In this document: positions 46,603 to 59,492 of the stretch, one piece after another
How positions within the stretch are numbered: position 1 is the first letter of the stretch
How the letters are laid out: each line of letters opens with the position of its first letter
NCBI RefSeq assembly: GCF_000208745.1
Contig: NC_030859.1
Span: forward strand, 3,218,848 to 3,282,847
DNA from: Theobroma cacao
Lineage: Eukaryota; Streptophyta; Magnoliopsida; Malvales; Malvaceae
Reading direction: 5' to 3'
Length of the DNA stretch: 64,000 nt
Translations under genes and position numbers: made by a program
Notes under the pieces: model-generated
The model's input: only the letters and a program-made list of their open reading frames with translations
Databases searched by the model: none
Told to the model about the DNA's origin: nothing

Positions 46603-48674
46603 CTCTTTCCTCATCTCCCTGGAAGAAGTAGTTAATTTCCTGTTTCTCTTTGCACTTGATTGATTTGGTTTGGCCTGGTTTCCTGGATATATATATATAT
46701 ATATATTGAAAATCGACCACAAAAAGAAAGCAAAGTTTTGCTGGCATGGTTTCTCGTGTTGGGTAAGTGGGGGGACTAATGGGTTTAAATATATCTCCAG
46801 CTTGACATAAACGCAGCTTCAACTTTTGAAATGCTTGAACATGGAATACACTCATTGCTTCAAGGAAAGCAGGAACAAAACCCCAGAGACTGTAAAATCA
46901 AAAGAATATTAAGTACATCTGATTAAAGACAAGGACAAGTTTTAATTAATTGTTAACATATAAATATTATTTACAGTGTCATTTTCCATGTGTAGTGAAA
47001 CAGTGAGCAAGGCCAGTCAAATATCAAAAGTCTAATCTCCTTTTTCCTGGGAAATTGAGAGGTAAAATTAAAATATCTGATGAAGGGCATCTTTTTACAT
47101 TAAAGCTATATGCTCTCTCAGCTTATGGTTATCAAGATTCCCTCTGCCAATTGTTCTTGTAAAAGCTTTGCTTCAATGGACTCCAATTCGAATACAACAG
47201 TCTTAACTCCCATTTCAAACTCCAATTTGCCCTCAAACCGTCCTGGAAAATGAATGTTAGTTTTCTTCCAAACTGTTTATTATTGAATATGAATATTCTG
47301 GGGTATAAATACACGTATTCATTAATCAAATCTAAAGATAACAAAATGCAACTTAATTCGAAATCTTGTTTTTAAAATAGTTGAATTCATATCCGATCAA
47401 ACCCAAATTGATCAAAGAATCAAATACTTAAAATCTGAAAAAACTTAAATTTGAATCTAAAACCTATCCAACCCAAAACTGTAATAATAACTCAAACTTA
47501 ATATTATTAATTCTATTTCTCCCAAACCCCATCTCACTAGCAAATAATCTCAGCTGTCGTTTTAAGGACCAGAATAAAGAGGTTAAGACATAAAAGTGAA
47601 ATGCGTTCAGCTGACAAATCATTATCGTTGGAGAAACACGATCACTTTCAAGGCTGTTATGCATAATAAGAAACTGTGTTGGAGAATCTCTCTTCTGCCC
47701 AGTCTCTTTCACTCTTTAAACTTAAGCTACAATCCTTTCAACAAGAGCCAATGCTTCCACAGCAAATTGCATAGTTCCCAGAGATTTCCTCTGTGCATGT
47801 ACACCATTGATGCAGCAGCCAGATGGACTTCTGCCCGGGGAGTACCACTTGGTCACATTTGCCTCTATATTCCCCACCCTAACAAGCTTTAATTGTGCAC
47901 TTTATATATATATATATATATATATTCCTTTGTCATTGTAAATATATTTGATTGAGACTATTCAATCATTCCATACACATTAACATTTGATTTATTGATT
48001 AATACATAATCTTTCTACTTAAAAAGTAAAGTTCTAATCTCCCTTCCCCAACTAAAAAAAATCATTTCATGATGACAGGCAGTAAGGGTTCATTTATCCT
48101 CAATTAAATTTGTGTACCAATGCCTGCAAAAAGGATGAAAAACACAAGAAAATTCATCGAAAAAAGTTATTTTCAGTTTTTATTCCCTTTCTTCAGAACT
48201 AAACTAATTGCCATATTTTGGTTTCTAAGAGAACTAATAGCGCAATTGGAACTCAAAATTCTAAAGCATTCATATATCAAATATACTGACTAATTTTCCT
48301 TATTTCTTCTTCCTGAAGTACATCTATGTTAAGTCTTCACCAAGAAACAATGAAGCGATGTTTCAAAGAGAAACAGAAACAAATAAGGAACAAAAACTAC
48401 AATGCTAGCTCAAGTGCTGCCCTCTGCCATCTCCTAACAAGCATTTCTGAGAGAATTTGAATTCTTTTGAATTAGTATATCATGGTATACAAATGTGATC
48501 TACTCTCTCTTAAGGTTACAAGCAACACCCTCAGCCCTCCGGCTGAACTTTGTCAGACTTGCTAGCCATTCTTCAAAATATTCCCACTCTTTTTACTGTC
48601 GTACATCAGACTGAGGATGGCAAAAATTTCCAATTAACTTTGCTTTCAAATACAATTAAGTCCGAATAACTTGG
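46603..48674. other. 5' flank of member F and spacer to the SAC3A-like gene
   Basis: Holds F's leader with a (TA)n run, another copy of the array flank word (AGCTTATGGTTATCAAGATTCC, about 47119-47140) and a second (TA)n run at about 47903-47925. Short frames at 47464-47892 carry no signature. The last few hundred bases are probably the SAC3A-like 3' UTR. Confidence 0.45.
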
Positions 48675-51600
48675 CTATGACGATGTCCGCGTCAGAAAAT
48701 CATTAACAGCTAGACTAGCATCTCCATGGGCCACGGCATCTTCAGGTTCTGGCATGTAGAGACTTGAGGATGAAGCCTGCACATTATGAACATTCCATTC
48801 AGTCAGCAAGTAAAGCCAAACCTTTCTTCTGTATCTTGAGAAGGAGATAGGGCACGGGGGGAACAATCAGAAAAGTAAGAAAAGGGCAGGGGTTGGGAAA
48901 GGCAAACTCCCCATACGTTAAACAAATAGTATTTATTGATGGACCAAAAAGGGACAGAAGGATGAAATCCCAAAAGGTTCAACTGAAGTTAACTTGGACT
49001 GCACACATGAACAAATCTGCTCATGGCATGATGGAAAAAAATTTACAGGGATATCGATCCATCAAATTTTCTTTAAAACTCAGCATCTCGGGGAGGATAC
49101 GATGGTTGCACCAAGACGGAACTTCGACAAGTTCACTTGGACTGCTCTCATGAAGAAATATGCTCATGACGTAAAGGGAAAAGGTTTTACAGAATTAACA
49201 ACCTGAGGATCCAATGAGTGTACCAAGGTGGAATATTGCTTATTATCCAACAGTAATAAGATCAGATATGTTAATTATCAAGATGAGATTAAGAATACCT
49301 TAGCATCAAGCTGCATCTCTCCATTACTATCTGCAACAAGGCATGCACCATGTGCCTTCAACCAGTCAACACACTCCTCCAATCCATCTGAGTCTTTCTC
49401 ATCACTTCCTTCATTTGTAGGCATACCGCTGCCAAAGCCCAGAACCTGAGCAATGTATGAAACAGGTACCTGAGGACGATAAGAACGAGACATACAGCCC
49501 ACAGCCTTATATCGCATTTTCTCAACATAAAGATCTGCACAAAAGAACCAAAAAGACCAAAGAGCAAATAAAAGAAAAACCTTAGCACTCTTTTGATAGA
49601 TGTAATTGGTAATAAGAATTGAGATCACCCTGTAGTATACACTTACCCATAAGGCAGGTGTTCAAGTTAGGTGCCATTTTGTATAATCTGAAGAACATAA
49701 CATAATTTCCTGAAGTCACAGCTGCACGAACTGCAAGTGCATGTTGAACAGCTTTATCCTTCTTTGCTTCATCAGATAATCTTGAAACCAAACATGAGAG
49801 GGTATTTTTATGTCAATATTCATAGCATGATGTATAATTGACATAATTCAAGAAATCAAGGAAAAAAATCTAGCTTATAGATTGAAAATAGCAACACAAC
49901 TAACCTTGACATTGATGATAATAGATCTCTGTTGTTATTCGAGTGCATGATAACACAAAGTAAATGGTAAGCAGAAAACTCCATATGGCACCCCTCAATT
50001 CCTTCACCATAAAGGATTTTCAGCTGTGATTGGCACTGGACTCCGTGGGAGGAAAAAGAAAAAAAAAAAAAGCGAACAAGATTAAAAATGTGAAATAGGA
50101 AAACTTAATCTCTTAATCTATCCCACTTTGTGTCGCAACATCTTTCGAGTGGTGAATTCTAAGCACCACTGGACATCGCATGGAACAGATCCAAAATAGA
50201 CATCCAAAAAAAAGTGGGGAAAGAAAGAAAATATACAAATCCTTTTGGCACTCGCTTAGTTTACTACTTTCTGACAAAATAAACTTATGATGAACTTTTT
50301 ACTCTGACCTTTGCAACAGAAACACAATTACAATGTTAAGCAAAACGTTCAAATAAAACCAACAACCGCTGAGAGTTAATTACCAATTGTGTTTTGATTA
50401 ACATTTGTAGATCTACAGCTGAACATAAATTCTTGAGAGAAATAAAACTGTGCAAATACCAGTCTATCAAACTCTGTCACTCAGAATGCAACACTAGTTA
50501 CAAAGCACTGAAATTCCATTAATTGTTTCTTTTACACCCTTTTCCTATTTCTAGGGAGGGAATCCTTTATGTTGGTGGTAGTCCAATATATTTCTCACCA
50601 TATATAAATAACAGGCACCTTTGCCCTTATTTACTTTAGTAGACATCTTCACAAATTTCCACAACTTTATCAAGCTAACAACACCGAGACACTAAAAAAT
50701 ATGATCAACTATAGCAATTTTGGCTAGTATTAAACATTACTTAACTGACGACTAACAATGTTGCCAAAAGAAATAGAACTGAAATAAAACTAGCAAGACA
50801 TGCTAATGTTTAATACAACAGTGATACACGCTAATCAGCAGTGTACATGAGTGTGTTTTATCTGCATTTTCTTAAAAGCACAATATGTCAATTTAGCTTG
50901 GCAAACAAGGCTAAGTGCCAGTTTGGTGGCAAACTATTGGCCAGATCTAATACATGACCAGCTGAAAGAAAAAGATAGCCATCATATGGGGAAAACAGAA
51001 TCTAGTCTCATTAAGAAACCATGTGTGATACTTTACACATTTTAATAAAAGCAGGTAAACCAGCTATTCCAAACAAGAATTCATAACAAAATGTTATTAA
51101 ATTACAAACCTGATTATACTCAGGCAGATCCCCAACTTCCAATGACAATCGAGCATGAGTTTCATAAACCTGTTTACAAGTGAAATAAAGCTTGAAAATC
51201 AGCATATTGTCCAGGAATTATTTATTATAGAAAAGAAAATCCTCATCACTATAAACATATCTTTTTCCCAGGGAGGCAGGGATATGCATCAGATATACCT
51301 TAACTGTTAGCTGGTTACGAATTCTTTGGACAGTTAAGTCCTGGCGAATAGACTTCAACTGATCACACTTATAAAGGTAGTTCTTTTGGGAATTTTGAAC
51401 CATGAGCAGAGCTTTTTCCAGAACTTCTTCTGGTCTTACCTGTAAATCAAAGAAGACGGCCAATAATATGGGAGTGACATCATTTTTCTAAATATTTCAA
51501 AAGGCAGAATGCGCAGATTATGACAATGAAATGAAATATTGATAATTACAGTGGAGGGATCTGGTGCAGAAGTAAGACGCAAATAGCGTTTCTCGATTTC

Positions 51601-54600
51601 CTGGCATGTTCCTTTCACAGTTAGTGCATCCCAGTCAATGTCTTCAACAGCCCTGCTGCCACCATCTTCAAAGTTTTTGCTAAGCACCATGGCACTAGCC
51701 CTTCTAGCATATAGGTTTCCACTGCCAGCATTTTTGGCTTTAAAGTGATTAATTTGTGCTCGATTTCCTTGCACTTTTTCAAAACGCTTAGAACGATTTT
51801 CACGTCTCTTTCTTTCCTCCGGTGTATTAGCGAGTGCAATTGCACCAGAATAATATGCTGTTAAATTCTGTTCCTTATCACTATCACTTGATGCATCACC
51901 ATTATCAGCAGCATTCCCATCAGCAAGACGCTGTCTCTTAACTGGCCTCTGGACAGTTTTACTTGCAGATTTCTGCTCCATCAGCGGAAATCTAATGCTA
52001 TTCATAATATCAGTCTTGCCCTCAGAACTTGCACCTGCAGGCTGCAGAATAATTTATTCAACAAAAAAGCTGATTAGATTATTTGTGGCAGAAGTGCAAC
52101 ACCTTAAGAACCAATAATATCACTAAAACCCCATACTAAGAAAAGAATGTACCAACCCTAGCATAGTATTGCTATGAAAGAACAAAAGCAATGAAATTAG
52201 ACACTACCTTTCTGTCCTTTTCATTAACGTGAACCCAGCTACTATACTTTGCTGCATAACTGTTGACAGGATCCAATTTGTCAAGTAATTTCTCCTCCGG
52301 TAAAGGCTCCCACCTGCTCTTGGATCGTTTAGTTGGACTCTTGTACTTTGGAATTGCAGAAACAGGGATTGGATTTTGTAAATTGCTGCTAGATGATAAA
52401 AAAGAAAGGAAGAGAGGGGTAAGGATGGAGGCAGAACAAATTATTACTAGAACCAAAATGAATGCCATGTATTTCCAGATACATGCAAGCCAGAAAATCA
52501 AGCATAGATAGGGAACTAGAATATATACTTCTTATCAACCATATCTGCATTAGGTATCGGAAAGAGAGGCTCGGCATCCCAGTCTCGTGTATGAAGTGTA
52601 CCATCATTAGTTGCCTTGGTAATTATCTGAAAGGCAGTAGGAGGTGAAGGGAAAAGTCAATATGCATCCAGCAGAAAAATTTAAACCATACTGCAATGGA
52701 AAGCAGAACTATAGAAACAGAAAGATTAACTCAAATACTTCAAAATTTCCAGCAACTATAGCATATTTAACAAGCAGACACCAATTAATCTCAATAACTT
52801 TAAAGCTTAATCCTACTACATAACATTACTTTTCAACCCTCATAAAGAAACCTAATAGTATCAATGTAGAAACTTAGAAAGTTGTCAGATATCAGACATA
52901 AAGCTAAGTACATGAATTACTGATCTCAATCTTCCTTCCTAGAGGGCCCAATACCTTCTTTTAATTTCATATCAGAAGTAGTTAAAGAGAATGAGGGGTC
53001 AACAACACAAAATCAGCCTAGTAGCTGTTAGCCATCCAGGGCTCAGGTTAGCCCTCCCTCTGGCTATGAAGAAATGTAAACATACAATCTGTGCAGTGAA
53101 TACAATTTAATTTTTCGGTTACACTGCTTGTCATTGCTGGCATATTAAGAAATCATTGATCCAAACTCTTAAAAGAGTACTTGATTACAATGGCATGAGA
53201 AAAAATTTAAATAAAAAGAAACAACTCAATTTGCACACAATTGTGAATAACCACTACCCAAGATTAAACCAAAAACTCACCTCCTTCATGACTGCCTGGC
53301 AAGCTGCCATTTGCTTTTCATCTTCACATTGACCCAATGCCCTTTCAACATAATTCTTTAATGATTTTGGGAACATACCAACCTGCAAGCAAACAAAGTG
53401 GCAATTAATTGTTGTAGCATAACCTGACACGTGTAAACCATAAAAGTCCTTTTTTTTTTTTTGGTGCTGGTGGTAGTGGGCAGGGGGAGGGAGGGCCTTA
53501 GAAGTAGACTATAAAGTTTAAATCAATGATTTTACAGCATTTCACACCAATTTCCAAGAGCAATTTGTGTCTAAATCATCATTATCCACCATGTTTATCC
53601 AAATATGCATTTTAATTCAGCACTGCATAATCCAGTAAGTTTAACATATCCGGTATTAGTAGTGAACATGGAAATGAAGATTGCAGCTCAAATGAATAAC
53701 AGGACTTCCTCAAATAGAAGGTACGGGCAAATAACACATCAAATGTACCGAACACAGACAAATATGCATGCATATTCAATATTTTTTAAAACAACATAGG
53801 TTTTCAAACTTAATAATGTCTTGCAAACTACAAATTCCAATTACATGAGATAATTCTTTATTATGAAGCAACAATTTTGCACATCAAATGATAACATCCC
53901 ATATTTATCTCCAGACACAGTGCAAAGCTAAACAACCCTAAGCATTATCCAGGCAAACACATTAACCATGACCAAACAAATCAGCACTCATGTAACAATT
54001 TCCTAGCCATCTATCACCATTTAATAGGCAAGTACAACGAAGAAAGTAAGACAACATCATTCACTTGCAGAATACTTGCATCCAACCTTTTTCCATGTAC
54101 AGTGAACTACTTCCCTGCTGTCAAATCCTGTAACATTACAGCACTCAAGCACTTATAAAGAGCCCAACAAACAATTAATTTTTATAACAGACCATGCTGC
54201 TAATGGGTGATCCAATTGCAGAGCTTCAGGCAAACACAAAAATTCAGATTAGACAAGGTATATTTGTTTCAGGTACTAGTATGCAGATGTTCAACCTAGG
54301 GTCGCTGGAGGCAGCTTTCTTATTCGCCTCCTCATTTTTGAACAGAAAATCTTACAGGATAACCTATGGTGTTTATTCAGAAGAAACAAAAGTAGACAAC
54401 TAAAACAGGAGGCTCACCTTGAGTACAGAATCAGCTGCATCATTAGGCAACACTTTCTCAATGGGTTTTGTCAGTGAAACACTGATATAAGCAGGTTTTG
54501 CTGTTGTATTATTGTTAGAGCCATCCTTGTCCATTTTTGGTAAACCCAATGGCAAATTAGAAGCAATCCTGGGGTTTGTTTGAATCTGCACTTTGCTTAC

Positions 54601-57600
54601 CCTTCGTGTATCAACTGATTGAACAGTTTGCAAAGGCGGTTGGTAACTTTGAGATGACTGCTGAGCCACAGGATATTGTAAATTGAGACCTTGAGGGCAA
54701 GCAGTTTTCTGCTGTTCCTGAAAGTTATCATATGAAGGTTTTGAATCCAAAGCCTTCTGAAAATGTTGCTGTACAGGAGTAGGATGCTGATTTTGAAAAC
54801 TTGAAGCCCCATGTTTCCAGTAACTATCATAACCACCAGTAACTGTTGCACCAGGCTGACCAAAACGAGCACAAAAAGATAAAAAAAAATTGAAATAAAA
54901 AGCACTAAAACTCAAATAACTGAAAAAGACATTAAGTTAAATGCAATAACCACAAAAGGAAACTACTTGGTTAAATACACAAACGAATCTGAAAAAAGAT
55001 ACTATTAACATAAACATTACAATCATAGCCATCAATCTTATGGCAATAAGAAGCACATAACCCCTACAATCTTCCTTGTCAATAATTCATGACGCATTAT
55101 AATATGATAAGCACATAGATTTATCATTTTTCCCGGAAAGTGAAACATGAAATCTACCTTGCAATCTAGACATGCCAGATCATGTACTCCAGTCTTCCGT
55201 GGAGCATAAAAAGCATTCTTTCAGAGGCACCATATCATGAAAGATTCAATCAAAGCTTTAATAAAGAGCTACTATCATTAGGGAGCTTTCAATAAAATCG
55301 ACTTATTATCACATCATACACACTAGGCTCACTTTGTTTACATTTTATATACAAATGCATTCCCCTCTAAGCAAAGCCTTAAAAAGGTTGTTAAGACTAT
55401 CACGCATCACTCCATTTTGCTTAGAGAAAACAGAGGAGCTAAATGGTGGGGAAGTATGATACTACCATCCGGTAGGGTACCCAAGTGAAAAGAACAAGCA
55501 GTGATTTCTCTCCTCACAAGCCAACCCAATATAAGGTGCACCTTTTTAATGTGATTAGCAAGCAAATGGCAGTTGCATGCTTTTTCTTTCCTCACCCAAT
55601 TCAAACAACCAAAAGGATTATAAGTTTTCTAGCAAATCGTTCTGTTTCCCTCCACAATTCTTCCCTTCCTAAATTCCACCCTTTTGACCAAACATAATGC
55701 AAAAGTTAAAACAAGCATTCCACCTCAAACAAATATTAGTTGTTACAACACTTGCATCCACATGCTCCCTATCTAACACAATGAACCTTCTCATTATTCT
55801 GGAAACAAAAAAATTACCTATATGAATAACTTGAACAAGATTCTTTAAATAAAACAGGTAGTGACATACTGGGAATATAGCCACAACTGTTATAGCAACA
55901 CAAATCTTGAAATGACCATCAAAAGCCCTTGGCTGGCAGAAAAGAGATTTACTATCAAAACCTCTCATTGATCTTCCATTTAAAGAACTAAGGAATTTGA
56001 ACTAATCATATATGTCATAAAAAGATCGCTTATTATATTGCCATACAATAGAAATCTAGGCCACTAAAACATCATCTAACAGAAAAACTCAAAAAAAAAA
56101 AATCTAGTAAGAGTTGGAGAAATCTGTTACAAAGATCCATCAAATCCCCTATTTCACTAATTCTTCAATAAAGAGATATAATGTCATTAGTACACTGTCT
56201 ATATCTAAGAAAAAAGATTTAATGCCTTTGGACTTCTCAGATTTACAAGTAACAGCGGCCCTGAATTTACCACAGAAAGAGGAAATGTTGATCTAAGGGG
56301 CAGAGTTTGAAGCAAACTTAACACCATATGTCATGCATAGCATGCTCTAACTACTATCAGAAACAAAGAAAGTCTATATTCTGAATTCCAAAAATCCCTC
56401 ATCTTACGAACAATGCAATCTTACCCATGAAAGGTCAACAAAACGCACCCCGACATTTTCACACAGCAGCCAAAATTCAATATCGAAATTTGAGAAGAAT
56501 CAATGATATGAAATATAAATAACAGATCAGAAATCAAAGAAAGACAGATGAAACATAATGGGTTCATTGGATTGGAGATGCAGTCTAGGCAAGAAGAAAT
56601 ATCTCATTAAATCAGAAAATTGATCAATAATCACTCATATACACATTGTATTGCACCTACCATACAAAACCTCAATAGTCAATTCCAACTAAATAGAAAC
56701 ATAAAGCAAAATACATGCACAAGCACACTTCAAGAACTATCACCTTCAACCATAAAATTTTATCTAATGCTGCAAAAGGTCAAACATAACAAAAGAAAAT
56801 AATGATGGAATGCATATTTTTAAGATTAGCAGATAGCACAAACAAGTCCTCATTATGTCTGCATTCAGCCAATCTTGCACTATGCATCCAACATAAACTC
56901 AAACCTGCAATGAAGGCGTTTGAGATGAGCTGGGCTCTGGCCTCCAAGATGGGGTAAAAGATGGGGGAGCTTGGCTGTTTGAAGTAGCGTATCCACCACT
57001 AACACCAGGAACCTGAGACACCTGAGTGGATTTACTAGCAATGGATAAATTTTCTGTTCCGGGGGCACAACTAACTTCCGTTGGATTGTAATAATCTGAC
57101 CACTGCTTGTAATGCTGCTGATAATGCAATGAATTTGTAGCTGCATTACCAGAAGCATAAGCCCCAGTTGTATCTGGAGTGTAGCTCGAATATTGGTGAG
57201 TAGTATAATTTGAATAGTTGCCTTCATTCCACGTGGTTGTCTGATGACTGTAACCGCTACTCGGGTAACCTCCAGCTGTCTGATAATCACCAGGATTGTA
57301 GTAAGTGCTTGAATAACTTGCAGGCCCAGCATAAGACCCTGTATTCGGAAATGAGGAAAGAGGCTGATAAGGAGCACCTGTGTTTTGATATGCTCCTACT
57401 GGCTGAGAGTAAGAGGGGTTAGGTTGTTGCTGATAGCCATTATAGTAGCCTTGGTATCCTGTGCTTCCATATGAATAAGGATCAGTAGAATTTGAGTAGG
57501 AATTATGGCCACTATAGTCTGGTTGTGCATTTGTTGTTCCTAAGCTCGATGAAGTAGCAAGAGATGCTGCATTTGACCCATCCTGAACAGTTCTTGTGGA

Positions 57601-58948
57601 TGGCTCTGTTTGCTGCACATGGTGGTAAGTGGAATTCGAAAAACTTCCATTTTCTACAGAGTGATTATCCACCCTGTACATATTCCACGATGCAGCTTCA
57701 GAACCAGCTGTTGAGGGAACATATGAAGATGTCTGCCCTTGACTTGCATTTACAGCATATCGACTCTGAGAAAAGAAACCAAAGTCAATGAATGACAAAT
57801 GAATTGACCAAAATAACAGGATGCATGTTGATCAATCACTTGAAAGAAAATCAAATCTGATTAGTTATACAATATGCCATTACTTGGATGTTGTATTTAC
57901 AAGAAAACTCAACCATCACTTCAAAACCTGTCCTTTTTCACCTTCTTCAAATAACCCATTGCAGTAAACTCAAACCCAATTCACAACAAGCACTCTTCAC
58001 TTCAAAAATGCCTAAATCACGAAAACCTAACTAAACAACTTAGAAACTTCAAACCCAATTCATTTGAACAATGCCTTCAGTTTTTAATTTCAACACTTCA
58101 CTTCCAAACTACCTAAAGTACTACAATTTAACTAAATAACTTAAAAACTTCCAACTCAATTCGTCACAAGCATTGCTTGAACCTTTGGCTTTCAATTTTG
58201 GCACTTTTTTAATCCAATTCTAAACTAATAAATTTCAAAGCAAGAAACATTCTTCACCAGAAAAATACCTAAAGCACTAAAATCTAACTACTCAACTCCG
58301 AATCTTCCAACTCGGTCATTCCTAGCATTGCCAAAACTTTTGATTTTCAATTTTGGCACTTTTTTAATCCAATTCATAACTAACCCGCTTCATAGCAAGC
58401 AACACTCTTCACCTCCAAAATGCCTAAAGAGCTAAAAACTAACTAAACAACTTAGGAGCTTCAAATCCAATTCGTTATATGCTATTACCTTAGGTTTTTA
58501 ACTTCAAGGTTTCTTTAGTCCAACTCTAAACTAAACCCATCCCCGGAAAGCAATGCTCTTCACCAAAGTATTGCCTACAGCAGTAAAACCTAACTAAACA
58601 TCATTGAAACTTCAAACCTAATTACAACTATTACCTTTAAACTGAGATCAGGGCACTTTCCTAATTCAATTCTAAAACTCAAACCCAATTCACAATAAGC
58701 AACACTCCTCACTTCCAAAATGCCTAAAGGGCTTAAAAGCTAACTAAACAACTTTGAAACTTCAAATCAAATTCATTTACCTTCGGTTTTAGACCCAATT
58801 CCAACACAACCCTTTATTCAAATCAACACTTTTAACCATTTTAACCATTGTTTCTCAAAGAAAATAAAAGAATAAAAAAGGGAATCACCTCAACAGAGTT
58901 CGGGTCCAGTGAAGCTAAAGTTTGTGTATTAGTAGCTTGATTCATCAT
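48675..58948 (-). CDS. SAC3A: SAC3A-like SAC3/GANP domain protein, TREX-2 related (13 coding exons)
   Basis: Coding exons in transcription order: 58889-58948, 56905-57765, 54418-54855, 53281-53382, 52530-52626, 52208-52388, 51550-52041, 51299-51439, 51110-51169, 49905-50035, 49647-49780, 49299-49534 and 48675-48776. All join in frame, giving about 1011 residues, close to the Arabidopsis protein. The first ~450 residues are Gln/Ser/Tyr/Gly-rich and disordered. A basic region follows (KSPTKRSKSRWEPLP; RPVKRQRL). The SAC3/GANP/THP3 domain (Pfam PF03399) fills about residues 640-960, with KRYLRLTSAPDPSTVRPEE across one splice and YEGIEG-like ILYGEGIEGC. SAC3 proteins scaffold TREX-2, linking transcription to mRNA export at the nuclear pore. 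The start at 58948 (tandem Met) follows a leader intron (about 58962-59153). A TATATAA box lies near 59485. Confidence 0.88.
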
Positions 58949-59483
58949 TTCATCAGCATCCCTATATTTCACCAAAAAACAAAAGGAAACAACATATAAT
59001 TAGCACCCAAGATAAAATAAAATAAAACCAATTCGATTTTATCAAATCAAACATTAAATTGCCCAAAAAAGTTGAAAATTTAGCATTGAAATAATTAAAA
59101 AAAACCCACCAAACCCTAATAAAATTAAAAGGAAACTGACCAACTTCTAACCTTCAAAAACTCCTCGAGATTGATGTTGAAAAGGGAAAAGCCCTTAACG
59201 TTATTTAGCAACAAAGAACCAAAATTTGAGATCAAAGGAGAAAACCCAGACAGCAAAATCAACCAAAAAAAAAAAGAAAAATTTATATGTGAAGTAATGG
59301 ATTATAGGATTTTATCAAGAAAACAATAAAATAAAATAAAAATAGAGCAAGAGAATATAGAGAACAAAATTGAATATTTAAAAAAATAAAACGAAATCCC
59401 ACGAGGGAAGGAAAGACAAGGGAGAAAGAGAATCGGAAGAAATTTACAGGAGAAAAATATGAAGAGAAAGACAATGGTGGGTG

Positions 59484-59492
59484 TTTATATAA
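59484..59492 (-). promoter_or_regulatory. TATA box of the SAC3A-like gene
   Basis: TTATATAA reads the same on both strands, and lies about 30 bp upstream of a plausible start of the leader on the minus strand. The leader is A/G-rich and contains one intron. Confidence 0.45.

Noticed and set aside
46603..46722. Longer N-terminus for array member F
   Set aside because: It would translate a TA microsatellite, and no sibling has it; the start at 46602 matches the shared motif.
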